From SXTU01 sp964496695 (GTDB taxonomy: Bacteria; Verrucomicrobiota; Verrucomicrobiia; Limisphaerales; SXTU01): 64,000 nucleotides of DNA. Shown here piece after piece: positions 17,192 to 25,130 of this stretch. Each line of letters opens with the position of its first letter. Within the stretch, counting starts at the first letter, position 1. Where the stretch lies: the NCBI GenBank assembly GCA_964496695.1, contig CAZCBE010000019.1:1-64000 (forward strand), read 5' to 3'. The notes beneath the pieces were generated by a model. That model worked only from the letters and a program-made list of their open reading frames with translations. It did not search any database and was not told the origin of the DNA. A program made the position numbers and the translations under genes.

Positions 17192-17725
17192 GAAGTAATC
17201 AGTGATTAGTAATTAGTTTATGAAGCCGAATACGCCTGGACCAGGGAAGCCGAGCGGGTTGCCGTTTGCGCGGGGATTCTGGGAATTGGTCGCGTATCAG
17301 CGGGCACGGGCGTTGCAGCGGCGGGTGTTTGAGTTGTCGAAGAAGTTTCCGCGCGAAGAGATGTATTCGTTGACGGACCAGGCGCGTCGGGCGGCGCGCT
17401 CCATTGGTGCGCAGATTGCGGAGGCGTGGGGCAAGCGTGACTACGAGAAACACTTTGTCAGCAAACTGAGCGACGCGATCAGCGAGTGCAATGAAACCCA
17501 GCACTGGACCATCAGCTCCGTAGACGATGGCTATCTCACCCGTGAAGAAGGATTGGAGGTGTGGAACCTCAGCCTTGAAGTTGGTCGCCTTCTCGCCTCC
17601 ATGACCGAGCGTTCCGACGAATTCTGCCAGGACGCCGTCAATCCCCGCCTGCGCGAGCCCGCTCCTGAGTTCTTTTGCGCCGCCCCGCTCGCGTGGGAGA
17701 CTAATTACTAATTACTTATCACTTC
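17192..17725. mobile_element. stem-bounded cassette carrying a four-helix-bundle gene
   Basis: The 27-bp terminal inverted repeats 17192-17218 and 17699-17725 match at 23 positions and share the core ATTAGTAATTAGT with two gene-less palindromes (3448-3526, 14203-14268). The enclosed gene starts two bases inside the left repeat, and its TAA stop lies inside the right repeat. The unit separates the PSCyt and DUF1501 genes, which are commonly adjacent in related bacteria. No transposase is present, so 'mobile' is inferred from the structure. Confidence 0.6.
17220..17711 (+). CDS. four-helix bundle protein (23S rRNA intervening-sequence protein family)
   Basis: This 163-residue protein belongs to the S23/IVP family (TIGR02436 type), seen from FWELVAYQRARALQRRVFEL, SLTDQARRAARSIGAQIAEA and SDAISECNETQHWTISSVDD. 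In spirochaetes and Coxiella such proteins are encoded inside intervening sequences of 23S rRNA that form an extended stem. Their function is not established; nucleic-acid binding is suspected, and the diversity-generating-retroelement Avd protein shares the fold. Here the gene lies between two halves of a conserved gene pair, enclosed by inverted repeats. The stop codon is inside the right repeat, so the last residues (WETNY) are partly repeat-encoded. Confidence 0.92.
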   Translation: MKPNTPGPGKPSGLPFARGFWELVAYQRARALQRRVFELSKKFPREEMYSLTDQARRAARSIGAQIAEAWGKRDYEKHFVSKLSDAISECNETQHWTISSVDDGYLTREEGLEVWNLSLEVGRLLASMTERSDEFCQDAVNPRLREPAPEFFCAAPLAWETNY

Positions 17726-17727
17726 CC

Positions 17728-19152
17728 ATGTCCCCGTTCCTTTCAAACCGCCGCCAGTTCCTCAACCGCTTCGGCGCGGGCCTCGGTGGCGCGGCCTTGG
17801 CAGAGATGCTGGCCGCGAACGCTGCCGCCGCGCCCACTGCCGAGCGCGGCATCCTCGGCGCTTCGCACATCGCCCCCAAGGCCAAGCGCATCATCTACCT
17901 GTTCATGTCCGGCGCGCCGTCGCAGCTTGATTTGTTCGACTACAAGCCGCTGCTCAACCAGCGCCACGGCGAGCAGCTTCCCGATTCCGTGCGCGGCGGA
18001 CAGCGGCTCACGGGCATGTCGGGCAACCAGTCGTCCATTCCGCTCGTCGGCTCGCCGTTCAAGTTCGCGCAGCATGGCCGGGGCGGCGCATGGTTCAGCG
18101 AGCTGCTGCCGCACACGGCGGGCATCGCGGACGACCTGTGCGTGGTGCGCTCGATGTTCACCGAAGCCATCAACCACGGGCCCGGCGTGACCTTCCTCCA
18201 GACCGGCACCCAGATCGCCGGCCGGCCCAGCTTTGGCGCGTGGCTGAGCTACGGGCTGGGACAGGAGAACGCGAACCTGCCGTCGTTCGTCGTGCTCATC
18301 ACCAAGGGCAAGGGCGGCCAGCCGCTGGGTTCGCACCTGTGGGGCAGCGGCTTCCTGCCGACCAAGCATCAAGGCGTGCTCTTCCGTGCCGCGAAGGACC
18401 CGGTGCTGTATCTCGGCAATCCCGCCGGCGTGAGCGAGGACAGCCGGCGGCTGCTGCTGGACCGCCTGCGTGAACTCCACGAGCACCAGTTCGCCGGCAC
18501 GCCAGACGCGGAAATCCAGAGCCGCATTGACAACTACGAGATGGCGTTCCGGATGCAGTTCAGCATCCCGGATGCGACGGATGTCTCGGGCGAGCCGGCG
18601 CATGTGCTGGAGAACTACGGCCCCGACGTGAAGACGCCGGGCACCTTCGCCGCGAACTGCCTGCTCGCCCGTCGGCTTGCCGAGCGGGGCGTGCGTTTCA
18701 TCCAGCTTTATCATCAGGACTGGGACCACCACGGCGGACTGCCCGGCGCGCTGCCGAAGCTCTGCAAGGAGACCGACCAGCCCGCCGCCGCGCTCGTGCG
18801 CGACCTGAAGGCGCGCGGCCTGCTCGACGACACGCTGGTCGTCTGGGGCGGTGAGTTTGGGCGCACGAACTACTGCCAGGGCAAGATCTCCGCGAACTTC
18901 GGCCGCGACCACCACCCGCGCTGCTTCAGCCTGTGGATGGCGGGTGGCGGCGTGAAGGCCGGGACGAGCTACGGCGAGACGTGCGAGTTCGGTTACAACA
19001 TCGCCAACGACGGCGTCAGCGTCCACGACCTGCAGGCGACCGTCCTGCACCAGCTCGGCATTGACCACGAGCGGCTCACCTACAAGTTCCAGGGCCGCCG
19101 CTATCGCCTGACGGACGTGCATGGGGAGCTGGTGAAGGGGCTGGTGGCATAG
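17728..19152 (+). CDS. DUF1501 family protein, Tat-exported
   Basis: This 474-residue protein belongs to the DUF1501 group, whose fold resembles sulfatases and alkaline phosphatases. The N-terminus carries a twin-arginine-like signal (NRRQFLNRFGAGLGGAALAE). Family landmarks include KRIIYLFMSGAPSQLDLFDY, FTEAINHGPGVTFLQTG, GVRFIQLYHQDWDHHGG, LVVWGGEFGRTNYCQG and GRDHHPRCFSLWMAGGGVK. Aspartate and histidine residues in these motifs are probably metal ligands. It is normally encoded directly after a PSCyt/DUF1553 gene, and the two are presumed to work together outside the cytoplasm. Here the pair is separated by the four-helix-bundle cassette, whose right repeat ends two bases before this ATG. 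Confidence 0.93.
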   Translation: MSPFLSNRRQFLNRFGAGLGGAALAEMLAANAAAAPTAERGILGASHIAPKAKRIIYLFMSGAPSQLDLFDYKPLLNQRHGEQLPDSVRGGQRLTGMSGNQSSIPLVGSPFKFAQHGRGGAWFSELLPHTAGIADDLCVVRSMFTEAINHGPGVTFLQTGTQIAGRPSFGAWLSYGLGQENANLPSFVVLITKGKGGQPLGSHLWGSGFLPTKHQGVLFRAAKDPVLYLGNPAGVSEDSRRLLLDRLRELHEHQFAGTPDAEIQSRIDNYEMAFRMQFSIPDATDVSGEPAHVLENYGPDVKTPGTFAANCLLARRLAERGVRFIQLYHQDWDHHGGLPGALPKLCKETDQPAAALVRDLKARGLLDDTLVVWGGEFGRTNYCQGKISANFGRDHHPRCFSLWMAGGGVKAGTSYGETCEFGYNIANDGVSVHDLQATVLHQLGIDHERLTYKFQGRRYRLTDVHGELVKGLVA

Positions 19153-19180
19153 GTAAGGGGGCGTAGTTTGACCCTGCCCC

Positions 19181-19290
19181 GAAGCCGAGCCGGCGGGGAC
19201 GCCGGCGATACGGCCCGCGGGACGCGGGGCGCTACGTAGCGCCGGCCTCCGGCCGGCCGTGCCGCAAGCGTCCTCGCTTGCCCGGCGGGA
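19181..19290. repeat. dispersed GC-rich repeat, GCTACGTAGCGCC family
   Basis: This copy contains GGCGCTACGTAGCGCCGGCC, GGCCGGCCGTGCCGCAAGCG and AGCGTCCTCGCTTGCCCGG, in inverted orientation relative to the copy at 1708. A degraded GCTGCATGTTGCAGGTTGCG stretch, related to the GTGTTGCGTGCTGCGTG family, follows near 19341. No gene is seen in the 19153-19392 gap. Confidence 0.85.
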
Positions 19291-19392
19291 CGCGACCAGG
19301 GGCAAGTGCGCGGGATGCGCCCGTTGGCACGGGTGCTGCATGTTGCAGGTTGCGTGAGCCCGTCCGGGCGCGCATCTTGAGCCGCACATCCC

Positions 19393-20253
19393 ATGTCCAC
19401 CGCTTCGGCTCCAACCCGCTTCCCATGGCGTCAGGCCTTTGACGTGCGCGGGGCCTGGGCCTGGCTGTGGGCGGGGGAGTTCAATCCCGTCTTCGTGAAG
19501 GAGATGCGGCAGGCGGTGCGCGGGCGGCTGGTGTTGTCGGGATTTCTGCTCGTGCTGCTGGTGATGTTCGGCTCTTCCGCGTCCCTGCTGCTCACGTCGA
19601 GCGTGGATGATCCGAACTTGGGCCGGCAGATGTTTGCGATCCTGCTGGGCGTGTTGACCGTCCTGACGGGCGTGTGCGTCCCGGCCTGGAGTGGCAGCCG
19701 GATGATGGGAGAGCGGCACGCCGAGGACGGGGTGGACCTGCTCTACTACACCCCGATGTCGGCGGAGGAAATCATCCAGGGCAAGTTCCTCTCCAACGTG
19801 ATGCTGGCAGCCGTGTTCTTCTCGGCGGGCGCGCCGTTCCTGGCCATCACGCCGATGCTGCGGGGCCTGGATGTGCCCACCGTGATCATGGTCACCGGGC
19901 TGAACTTTCTGACGGTGGTGTTGGTGAGCCAGGCGGGCCTGGTGCTGGCCAGTTTGCCGATGGGCCGGGTGTGGAAGGGGGTTATGGGCCTCATCGTCGG
20001 CATGTTCAGCGCGCCATTTCTGGTGGCCTGGCTGGCGCTGTGCATGAGTTACGGCTTTCAGTCCGGCGGCCCGGACGGCCTGCCACTGGGTTTTTTGTTT
20101 GCGATGGCCGTCGTCTTTGGCCTTCTGGGGTTGAACGTGCTCATCGTCATGGCCGCCAGCTACATCGCGCCCCGGAACGGCATCTACTTCCGGCGTGACC
20201 GGGTGCGGGCCGCCCGGCCACCACCCCTCCCGAACCGGTCATCACCGGGTTGA
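19393..20253 (+). CDS. ABC-2-type polytopic membrane protein
   Basis: This 286-residue integral membrane protein has about six hydrophobic segments (LVLSGFLLVLLVMFGSSASL; MFAILLGVLTVLTGVCVPAW; VFFSAGAPFLAITPML; LNFLTVVLVSQAGLVLASL; GLIVGMFSAPFLVAWLAL; FLFAMAVVFGLLGLNVLIVM). NPVFVKEMRQAVRGR before the first helix and MGERHAEDGVDLLYYTPMSA after the second are typical of ABC-2 exporter permeases of planctomycete type, which follow an ATPase gene. No ATPase is nearby, so the transport function is inferred. The C-terminus is Pro/Arg-rich and may be frayed. A prepilin gene follows 57 bases later. Confidence 0.72.
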   Translation: MSTASAPTRFPWRQAFDVRGAWAWLWAGEFNPVFVKEMRQAVRGRLVLSGFLLVLLVMFGSSASLLLTSSVDDPNLGRQMFAILLGVLTVLTGVCVPAWSGSRMMGERHAEDGVDLLYYTPMSAEEIIQGKFLSNVMLAAVFFSAGAPFLAITPMLRGLDVPTVIMVTGLNFLTVVLVSQAGLVLASLPMGRVWKGVMGLIVGMFSAPFLVAWLALCMSYGFQSGGPDGLPLGFLFAMAVVFGLLGLNVLIVMAASYIAPRNGIYFRRDRVRAARPPPLPNRSSPG

Positions 20254-20310
20254 CGCTGAATCTCCAGATGTCATGCTGCGTCAGCACTAGCACCAACAAC
20301 CCTGTCCGTC

Positions 20311-21030
20311 ATGAACCGACCCCGTGCGTCCAAGCGACACGCCTTTACCCTGATCGAACTGCTGGTCGTGATTGCGATCATCGCCATCCTGGCCGGAATG
20401 CTCCTGCCAGCGCTGAGCAAGGCCAAGTCCAAGGCCAACACCACCGTCTGCAAGAACAACGTCAAGCAATGGGCCATGGTCACCCACCTCTATGCCGACG
20501 ATCAGGATGACAAGCTGCCGTATGCCTGGAGCCGTTACAACACGCAGAATAACAGCTTCGACTACCTGCTTTCCCCCTATTTTCGCGGGATGGCATTCAA
20601 CTCTGGAGCGCAAGGCATGAGCTGGACCAATTCGCTTTCCAAATGCCCGGACCGCCAGAAGGAGCGGCATGATGTGAATTATCTCGATACGCCGGTGCCC
20701 GTGCCCGCCGGGACCAACCCTTGGCGGATCAGCTACGCCATGAACTACCACGTCTCGCTCAACTACGTGAACGGCGCCGCTGTTACTGCCGGAGACTTTG
20801 TCGCCACCGCCCGACGCGCCCAGGCAAACCGGCCCAGTGACACGTTTCTGGTCGTGGACACCGGCTGGCGAAACAACCATCCCGGGCTGGGTGATTTTAG
20901 CACCAACGTCATCGGCTACCGGCATGGAATGACTTATCCGGGCGGACGGGCCAACTTGGGCTTCCTCGACGGCCATGTGGGCGACTTCAATATCGGCAGC
21001 ACCAACGGGATCATCCTCGACTTCAAGTGA
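20311..21030 (+). CDS. type II secretion / prepilin-like protein with H-X9-DG-type tail
   Basis: This 239-residue protein carries a canonical prepilin leader: KRHAFTLIELLVVIAIIAIL with cleavage expected before Phe of FTLIELL, plus a 20-residue hydrophobic stem. The C-terminus has the H-x-DGH pattern typical of expanded prepilin families in Verrucomicrobiota and Planctomycetota (YRHGMTYPGGRANLGFLDGH). CKNNVKQWAMVTHLYADDQD and the Asp/Asn-rich middle also fit. Such proteins are exported and probably assembled or displayed through a type II secretion/type IV pilus-like system, whose machinery is not encoded in this window. The gene converges with the helicase gene (stops nine bases apart). Confidence 0.92.
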   Translation: MNRPRASKRHAFTLIELLVVIAIIAILAGMLLPALSKAKSKANTTVCKNNVKQWAMVTHLYADDQDDKLPYAWSRYNTQNNSFDYLLSPYFRGMAFNSGAQGMSWTNSLSKCPDRQKERHDVNYLDTPVPVPAGTNPWRISYAMNYHVSLNYVNGAAVTAGDFVATARRAQANRPSDTFLVVDTGWRNNHPGLGDFSTNVIGYRHGMTYPGGRANLGFLDGHVGDFNIGSTNGIILDFK

Positions 21031-21038
21031 GCCGCGGC

Positions 21039-23867
21039 TCAGTGCCGTCGCATGGACAGCCGGTGGTTCACGCGCTTGGTCTGGGTGTAGTCCAGCGGCG
21101 GCAGGTCGGTGAGCGTGGGTGACTCGGTTTCCCGCAGGATGGCCTTCGCCCGCGTCTGCAAATCCCGCCAACGCGGCGAGTCGAGATCCGGAGCGTGGGC
21201 GACTTGCCGCAGCACGCTGCGCCACTCGATGATCATCCGGTCAATGTCCCCCACGCCGAGGAATTCCGTCACCCAGCCGTTCTTGCCCAGCGGGTCGCGA
21301 TGCACGTCCGCTGCGATCTCCTCCGCGCCCGCGCCGTATTCTGGTGGCACGCCATTGTCGAGATAGCCGGTGAAGTTTTGCGAGCCGAACAGCCGCTGGC
21401 AGGCCATGGCGATGCGGCCGTCCCAGCGCGCGTCGCCTTTCGTGAAGCGATGCCCCGCGTGCAGGTTCGCCAGTTCATACACGAGGTCGGTCAGGGGCAG
21501 GGATTCGTCCTCCAGGGCGGCGGCGATGGCCAGCCCGTCACCCGAGTGGAAGAAGCTCACGATGCGGCCGCGCCGGGTCGGCACGCCGTGTGCGTCAATG
21601 AGGCCGAGCCGCCGCCAGATGGTGGCCACGCCCGCGCCGGTGGGCAGTTGTTTGCATTCCGGCACGCAGGGGCAGCGGGCGCAATCCTGCGGGAAGACCT
21701 CGCGCTCCGGCGGCCGCCACAGCGCGACGCCATGCGCATCCACGCAGGCCTTGAGCGTGAGCCGGCCGAGGGCCAGCACCACGCGCACGGGGCCGAGGCC
21801 GACCTCCGGCACATGCTCGGCGAACTCGTCCTTGAGCCGCACCGCTTTGGGATACTCGACGCTCAGCACGGGGGTCTGCTGCGCGGCGAACCGGGCTTCC
21901 AGCACGGGCATCACCAGTTCGCGCCAGGTTTGCAGCGAGGTCTGGCGGGCGTTCCAGTCCGTGAGCTTGCGCACCCATTTGGCGAGCAGGATTTGCTGGC
22001 CGTTCAGGACATCCGCCACGGTGAGCGCGCGCGCGCAGGTGCCGTCGGGCAGCTTGATGAGCGACCCGCCCTCGCCGAGCTTTTCCATCGCGGCCTCGAT
22101 GGTCATGGCGGAGTGGAGGCGAATGGGCGAGGTGGCGTCAGGCGTCCCGCCTGACGTAGAGGACGGCATCCTGCCGTCCGGTCTGGCTGGCGACGGCGCG
22201 GCGGTTTCGGCCAACGCGGCGTTTTGTCCGCCGGGCGGGACGCCCGGCTCCACGGCAGGCAGGATGCCTGCCGCCACGGGGGCGCCGAGGATTTGCTCGG
22301 TCGTGGCCCGGGGGCGGGCGGCGACGGGGGCGCTCAGCTTCAGCATGGCCAGCACGCCGGGGGCGAGCGGCTCCATCACCTGCACGCGTTCGGACGGCAC
22401 GTCCTTGAGCGCCGGCCACGGCTCCCATTCGCCCCGGCTGTTCAGGAACTGCCGCACCATCTTGCGCACATGCCGGGCGCGTTCGCCGTCGGTCGCCAGG
22501 CCACAGGGCGTCTCGGGATTGCGCAGCGCGCCCTCGACGCCGAGCAGGATGGGCTTGGTGGTGAAGAGCCGTTCCTGCACGCGCACCGCCTCGCGGAAGG
22601 GGTTCAGGCCGTTCACCGCCGCCGCGCCCATGATGCCCAGCAGCGCGCTCCAGTCCACCAGGCCGGAGCGGGCGAGGAAGGCGGGACGGCCGTCGAGCAG
22701 GCGGACGCCGTTGGCCGACACGAGCACGTAGCCGATCTCGTCAATGCCCCGGCGGCCCGCGCGGCCAAACATCTGGAGGATCTCGTCCGGGCGGATGGGA
22801 ATCTCCACGCCGTCGCGCCGGTAGGAATCCGCCGCCAGCGCGACGCTGCGCAGTGAAAAGTTGATGCCCGCCGCCAGGCCCATCGTCGCGACCACGACGC
22901 GCAATTGTCCGGCCTTGGTCAGCGGCTCGACCACGCCGGCCCGCGCCCCGTAGCTCATGCCGCTGTGGTGGTAGGCCACGCGGCAGCGCAGCAGCCGGGC
23001 GACCTTCTCACCGACGAGCGACTTCTGCTCGTTGGTGAGCGTGAGCGGATTGGGATTAGGCAGGAAGCGGGCGATCTCCGCGGCCAGGGCTTCCGTCTCC
23101 TTCCGGCGCGGGGCGAAGATCAGCACCGGCCCGAGGTCGTCGGCGAGCGCCTTGGCCACGAGGCGGGGCCAGTAGCCCTTTACCTCGCTGGGGACGTGCA
23201 TGCTCAGGTCGTTGGCGTGGACCTCCTCCAGCGGGACGGGCCGGTGCAGATGCCGCACAAGCTGCGCCTTGCGGCCCAGCCGCTCCAGCCACTTCACGAT
23301 GTGGTGCGGGTTTTCCACGCTGCCGCTCAGGAGCAGCAGCCGCGTCTGCGGCGGCGCGAGGGCAATGGCCAGTTCGTAGTTCAGGCCCCGGTCGGGGTCC
23401 GCGAGCATCTGATACTCATCAATCACCAGCAGGGCCGGGCCGTCGCCACTGATGAGCCGGTATTTCTGAGTTTCGAGCGTGGCGACAATGACGGGGGCGT
23501 CGAGGTTTTCGCTGAGGTCGCCGGTGGCGATGCCCACATGCCAGCCGCGCGCGCGCCACTCGGCGAGCTTGTCATTCGCCAGGGCGCGGGTCGGCACGGT
23601 GTAGATGGCCTGGCCGTGCGGCTTGCCGAAGTTGGACCACAGCTCGAAGACGAGCGTCTTGCCCGAGCCGGTGGGCGCGTGGACGACCACGTCCTTCCCC
23701 GCGCGCAACGCGGACACGGCCTGCTGCTGCCACAGGTCGGGGACCGTGACTTGGTTGAAGGCCGGCTGGTCGGCGGGCAGTTCCTCGTGGGAGGGCACGG
23801 CGAGACGATAGGCCAAGCGCGGGAAAGAGGAACGGGATTCTTCACCTTCGGGGCCATCGGGCGCCAT
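21039..23867 (-). CDS. DEAD/DEAH-box helicase, Ski2-like, with C-terminal Cys cluster
   Basis: This superfamily 2 helicase has 942 residues. Motif I is APTGSGKT, motif II LLVIDEYQML (DEYQ), motif III LLLSGS, and the C-terminal core shows MGLAAGINFSLRSVALAADS and QMFGRAGRRGIDEIG (motif VI). This arrangement fits Ski2-like/DUF3516-type RNA or DNA helicases. A second half of about 450 residues contains a Cys cluster CARCPCVPECKQLP that could bind metal or an Fe-S cluster. An in-frame Pro/Gly-rich insert near residues 530-580 is encoded by repeat DNA at 22136-22285. The best start, ATG 23867, lies inside the repeat at 23861-23920. The cellular role (RNA processing or DNA repair) is undetermined. 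Confidence 0.88.
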   Translation of the reverse strand: MAPDGPEGEESRSSFPRLAYRLAVPSHEELPADQPAFNQVTVPDLWQQQAVSALRAGKDVVVHAPTGSGKTLVFELWSNFGKPHGQAIYTVPTRALANDKLAEWRARGWHVGIATGDLSENLDAPVIVATLETQKYRLISGDGPALLVIDEYQMLADPDRGLNYELAIALAPPQTRLLLLSGSVENPHHIVKWLERLGRKAQLVRHLHRPVPLEEVHANDLSMHVPSEVKGYWPRLVAKALADDLGPVLIFAPRRKETEALAAEIARFLPNPNPLTLTNEQKSLVGEKVARLLRCRVAYHHSGMSYGARAGVVEPLTKAGQLRVVVATMGLAAGINFSLRSVALAADSYRRDGVEIPIRPDEILQMFGRAGRRGIDEIGYVLVSANGVRLLDGRPAFLARSGLVDWSALLGIMGAAAVNGLNPFREAVRVQERLFTTKPILLGVEGALRNPETPCGLATDGERARHVRKMVRQFLNSRGEWEPWPALKDVPSERVQVMEPLAPGVLAMLKLSAPVAARPRATTEQILGAPVAAGILPAVEPGVPPGGQNAALAETAAPSPARPDGRMPSSTSGGTPDATSPIRLHSAMTIEAAMEKLGEGGSLIKLPDGTCARALTVADVLNGQQILLAKWVRKLTDWNARQTSLQTWRELVMPVLEARFAAQQTPVLSVEYPKAVRLKDEFAEHVPEVGLGPVRVVLALGRLTLKACVDAHGVALWRPPEREVFPQDCARCPCVPECKQLPTGAGVATIWRRLGLIDAHGVPTRRGRIVSFFHSGDGLAIAAALEDESLPLTDLVYELANLHAGHRFTKGDARWDGRIAMACQRLFGSQNFTGYLDNGVPPEYGAGAEEIAADVHRDPLGKNGWVTEFLGVGDIDRMIIEWRSVLRQVAHAPDLDSPRWRDLQTRAKAILRETESPTLTDLPPLDYTQTKRVNHRLSMRRH
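22136..22285. repeat. repeat-derived in-frame segment within the helicase gene
   Basis: Short inverted units are GCGTCCCGCCTGACG, GAGGACGGCATCCTGCCGTC, CCGCCGGGCGGGACGCCCGG and CGGCAGGCAGGATGCCTGCC. They encode a low-complexity linker (AGILPAVEPG, DGRMPSSTSGGTP) in the helicase. A related GGCAGGCGAGGACGCCTGCC element occurs near 31682. The frame remains open across the segment. Confidence 0.7.
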
Positions 23868-23920
23868 GTAGCGCCGGCCTCTGGCCGGCCGTGCCGCAAG
23901 CGTCCTCGCTTGCCCGGCGA
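23861..23920. repeat. dispersed repeat, GCTACGTAGCGCC family, overlapping the helicase start
   Basis: The sequence GCCATGTAGCGCCGGCCTCT and following lacks the fully palindromic GCTACGTAGC of other copies; a variant of it forms CATGTAGC. The CAT at 23865-23867 is the complement of the chosen helicase ATG, so this repeat appears to supply the start codon. Confidence 0.8.
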
Positions 23921-23979
23921 GGCAAGCCCGGGGGCGGTGGGCAGATGCGTCCCCGGGGCGGAGAGGTGGGCTTAACCGG

Positions 23980-24140
23980 GCGCATCTCGGCACTGCCCCC
24001 GGAGCGCGGGTCTGCGACCCGCAGCGGCCGCCCTTGTCCCTTGCGGTTCGTGTAGGCCAGCGGGACGTAGGATCGGACGTTGCTGCGGGTCACAGACCCG
24101 CGCTCCGTCGGCTTTCGGGGGCAGTGTCGAGATGTGCCCG
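23980..24140. repeat. nested palindrome, same architecture as 2040-2235
   Basis: The outer arms are GGGCGCATCTCGGCACTGCC (about 23979) and GGCAGTGTCGAGATGTGCCC (about 24120). Inside are CCGGAGCGCGGGTCTGCGAC and GTCACAGACCCGCGCTCCG, with GACGTTGCTGCGGGTC. The inner arm says 'GTCTGCGACCCGC' where the other copies say 'CTGTGTCCCGC', and its partner arm has changed to match, so pairing is kept despite divergence. Confidence 0.85.
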
Positions 24141-24179
24141 GCTTAACCTGAACTCCGAAACAGCCGTTGTGAAATCGGC

Positions 24180-24335
24180 GGGTAGCACAGGCCACCGGCC
24201 TGTGCCGGGCGGCTGCCAGCCGCTCGGAACGACCACACGCAACGGACAGTTTGCCGCGTCACAGTGGAAGCAACCCCGCCCGTCATTCCGTCCGGCCAGT
24301 GGCCGGACGGCACAGGCCGGTGGCCTGTGCTACCC
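24180..24335. repeat. perfect 27-bp inverted repeat, CACAGGCCACCGGCCTGTG family
   Basis: Positions 24180-24206 and 24309-24335 are exact reverse complements (start GGGTAGCACAGGCCACCGGC). Each arm contains its own hairpin. Weaker complementarity continues outward (GAACTCCGA near 24150 with TCGGAGTTC near 24338). Together with the preceding elements it fills 23868-24349, where no gene is seen. Confidence 0.92.
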
Positions 24336-24349
24336 ATCGGAGTTCGGGC

Positions 24350-24697
24350 TTAAAGCGTGTGGCCGGGATGGCTGCACCGGGGCGCATCCATCAGATTTGT
24401 GCCGGCGGAGTAGTGCCCGCCCTGCGGACAGCGGGGCAGCACGCTTCCCTTGAGGTAGGCCAGAATCGCCGGGTGCGACAACGAATAGGCGTCGGTTGGC
24501 GCCTTCCTGTTCTCCAACGCCCATTGCTCAAGGCCGCCCTGGATCATTTTGAGCTGCGGAATACATGGCCGACGGCTGTGGTTGCTGGAGCGCGCTTTCT
24601 GGAAGTTCGGCACCAGGATGGCCAGCACGATCCCGATGCCTGCGCACAGCACAAACCAGTCGAAGAGCCGCCACTTTGCTTGGGAGAACAGGCCCAT
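24350..24697 (-). CDS. small pilin-like exported protein, tandem copy 6 (last in transcription order)
   Basis: This 115-residue member of the tandem family has a single N-terminal hydrophobic stretch (WFVLCAGIGIVLAILVPNFQKAR). It is followed by the family core CIPQLKMIQGGLEQWALENR, SLSHPAILAYLKGSVLPRCP, then GGHYSAG and the terminal PRCSHPGHTL. The pattern of a Cys after the stem, a CPxGG motif and a Cys-x-x-x-GHTL end is that of short pseudopilin-like proteins widespread in Verrucomicrobiota. The FTLIELL prepilin-peptidase motif is missing. It is separated by 73 bases from the next copy and is the most diverged in the array along with copy 1. Confidence 0.82.
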   Translation of the reverse strand: MGLFSQAKWRLFDWFVLCAGIGIVLAILVPNFQKARSSNHSRRPCIPQLKMIQGGLEQWALENRKAPTDAYSLSHPAILAYLKGSVLPRCPQGGHYSAGTNLMDAPRCSHPGHTL

Positions 24698-24770
24698 TTT
24701 ACGCTTCGTTCGAAAGCCGCCGGCTTGCGGCGGCTTTCTTGCTCGTCTCGTTTTCGGCGGTGTTCATTGG

Positions 24771-25127
24771 CTAAAGCGTGTGGTGAAACCCACCGATGGT
24801 GCAGCGCGGGCTGCTGGAGATTGTTGGACCCGCGAGGTAACGGCCGCCATCAGGACAGACCGGGAGCGCGCTGCCCTTGAGATAGGCCAGCAAAGTTGTA
24901 TCGCTTAACGCATAGGTATCCGCTGCCATTTTCTTGTTCTCCAACGCCCACTGCTGCACCGCGCCATCAATCTGCTTCAGGTTGGCGACGCACGGTGCTT
25001 TGGACGAGGTCGCGCGTGCCTTGATGAAGTTGGGGAGTCCAAGCACAGCGGCAACCAAAACCATGCCCAGGACAAGCAACGAAGCCGCCCAGCCCATCGC
25101 TGAATTGCTTGAGGGCTCGTCGTCCAT
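24771..25127 (-). CDS. small pilin-like exported protein, tandem copy 5
   Basis: This protein has 118 residues. It begins MDDEPSSNSAMGWAASLLVL with one transmembrane segment (LLVLGMVLVAAVLGLPNFIKA). The core reads CVANLKQIDGAVQQWALENK, LSDTTLLAYLKGSALPVCPD, GGRYLAG and SPRCTIGGFHHTL. The three Cys positions are conserved with the other copies. It is closest in sequence to copy 4; both share the DEPSS N-terminus, suggesting the most recent duplication. Three bases separate it from copy 4, implying one transcript. Confidence 0.85.
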   Translation of the reverse strand: MDDEPSSNSAMGWAASLLVLGMVLVAAVLGLPNFIKARATSSKAPCVANLKQIDGAVQQWALENKKMAADTYALSDTTLLAYLKGSALPVCPDGGRYLAGPTISSSPRCTIGGFHHTL

Positions 25128-25130
25128 GGG

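Noticed and set aside
17192..17725. Cassette as an insertion sequence
   Set aside because: There is no transposase or clear target-site duplication; it is called a stem-bounded cassette instead.
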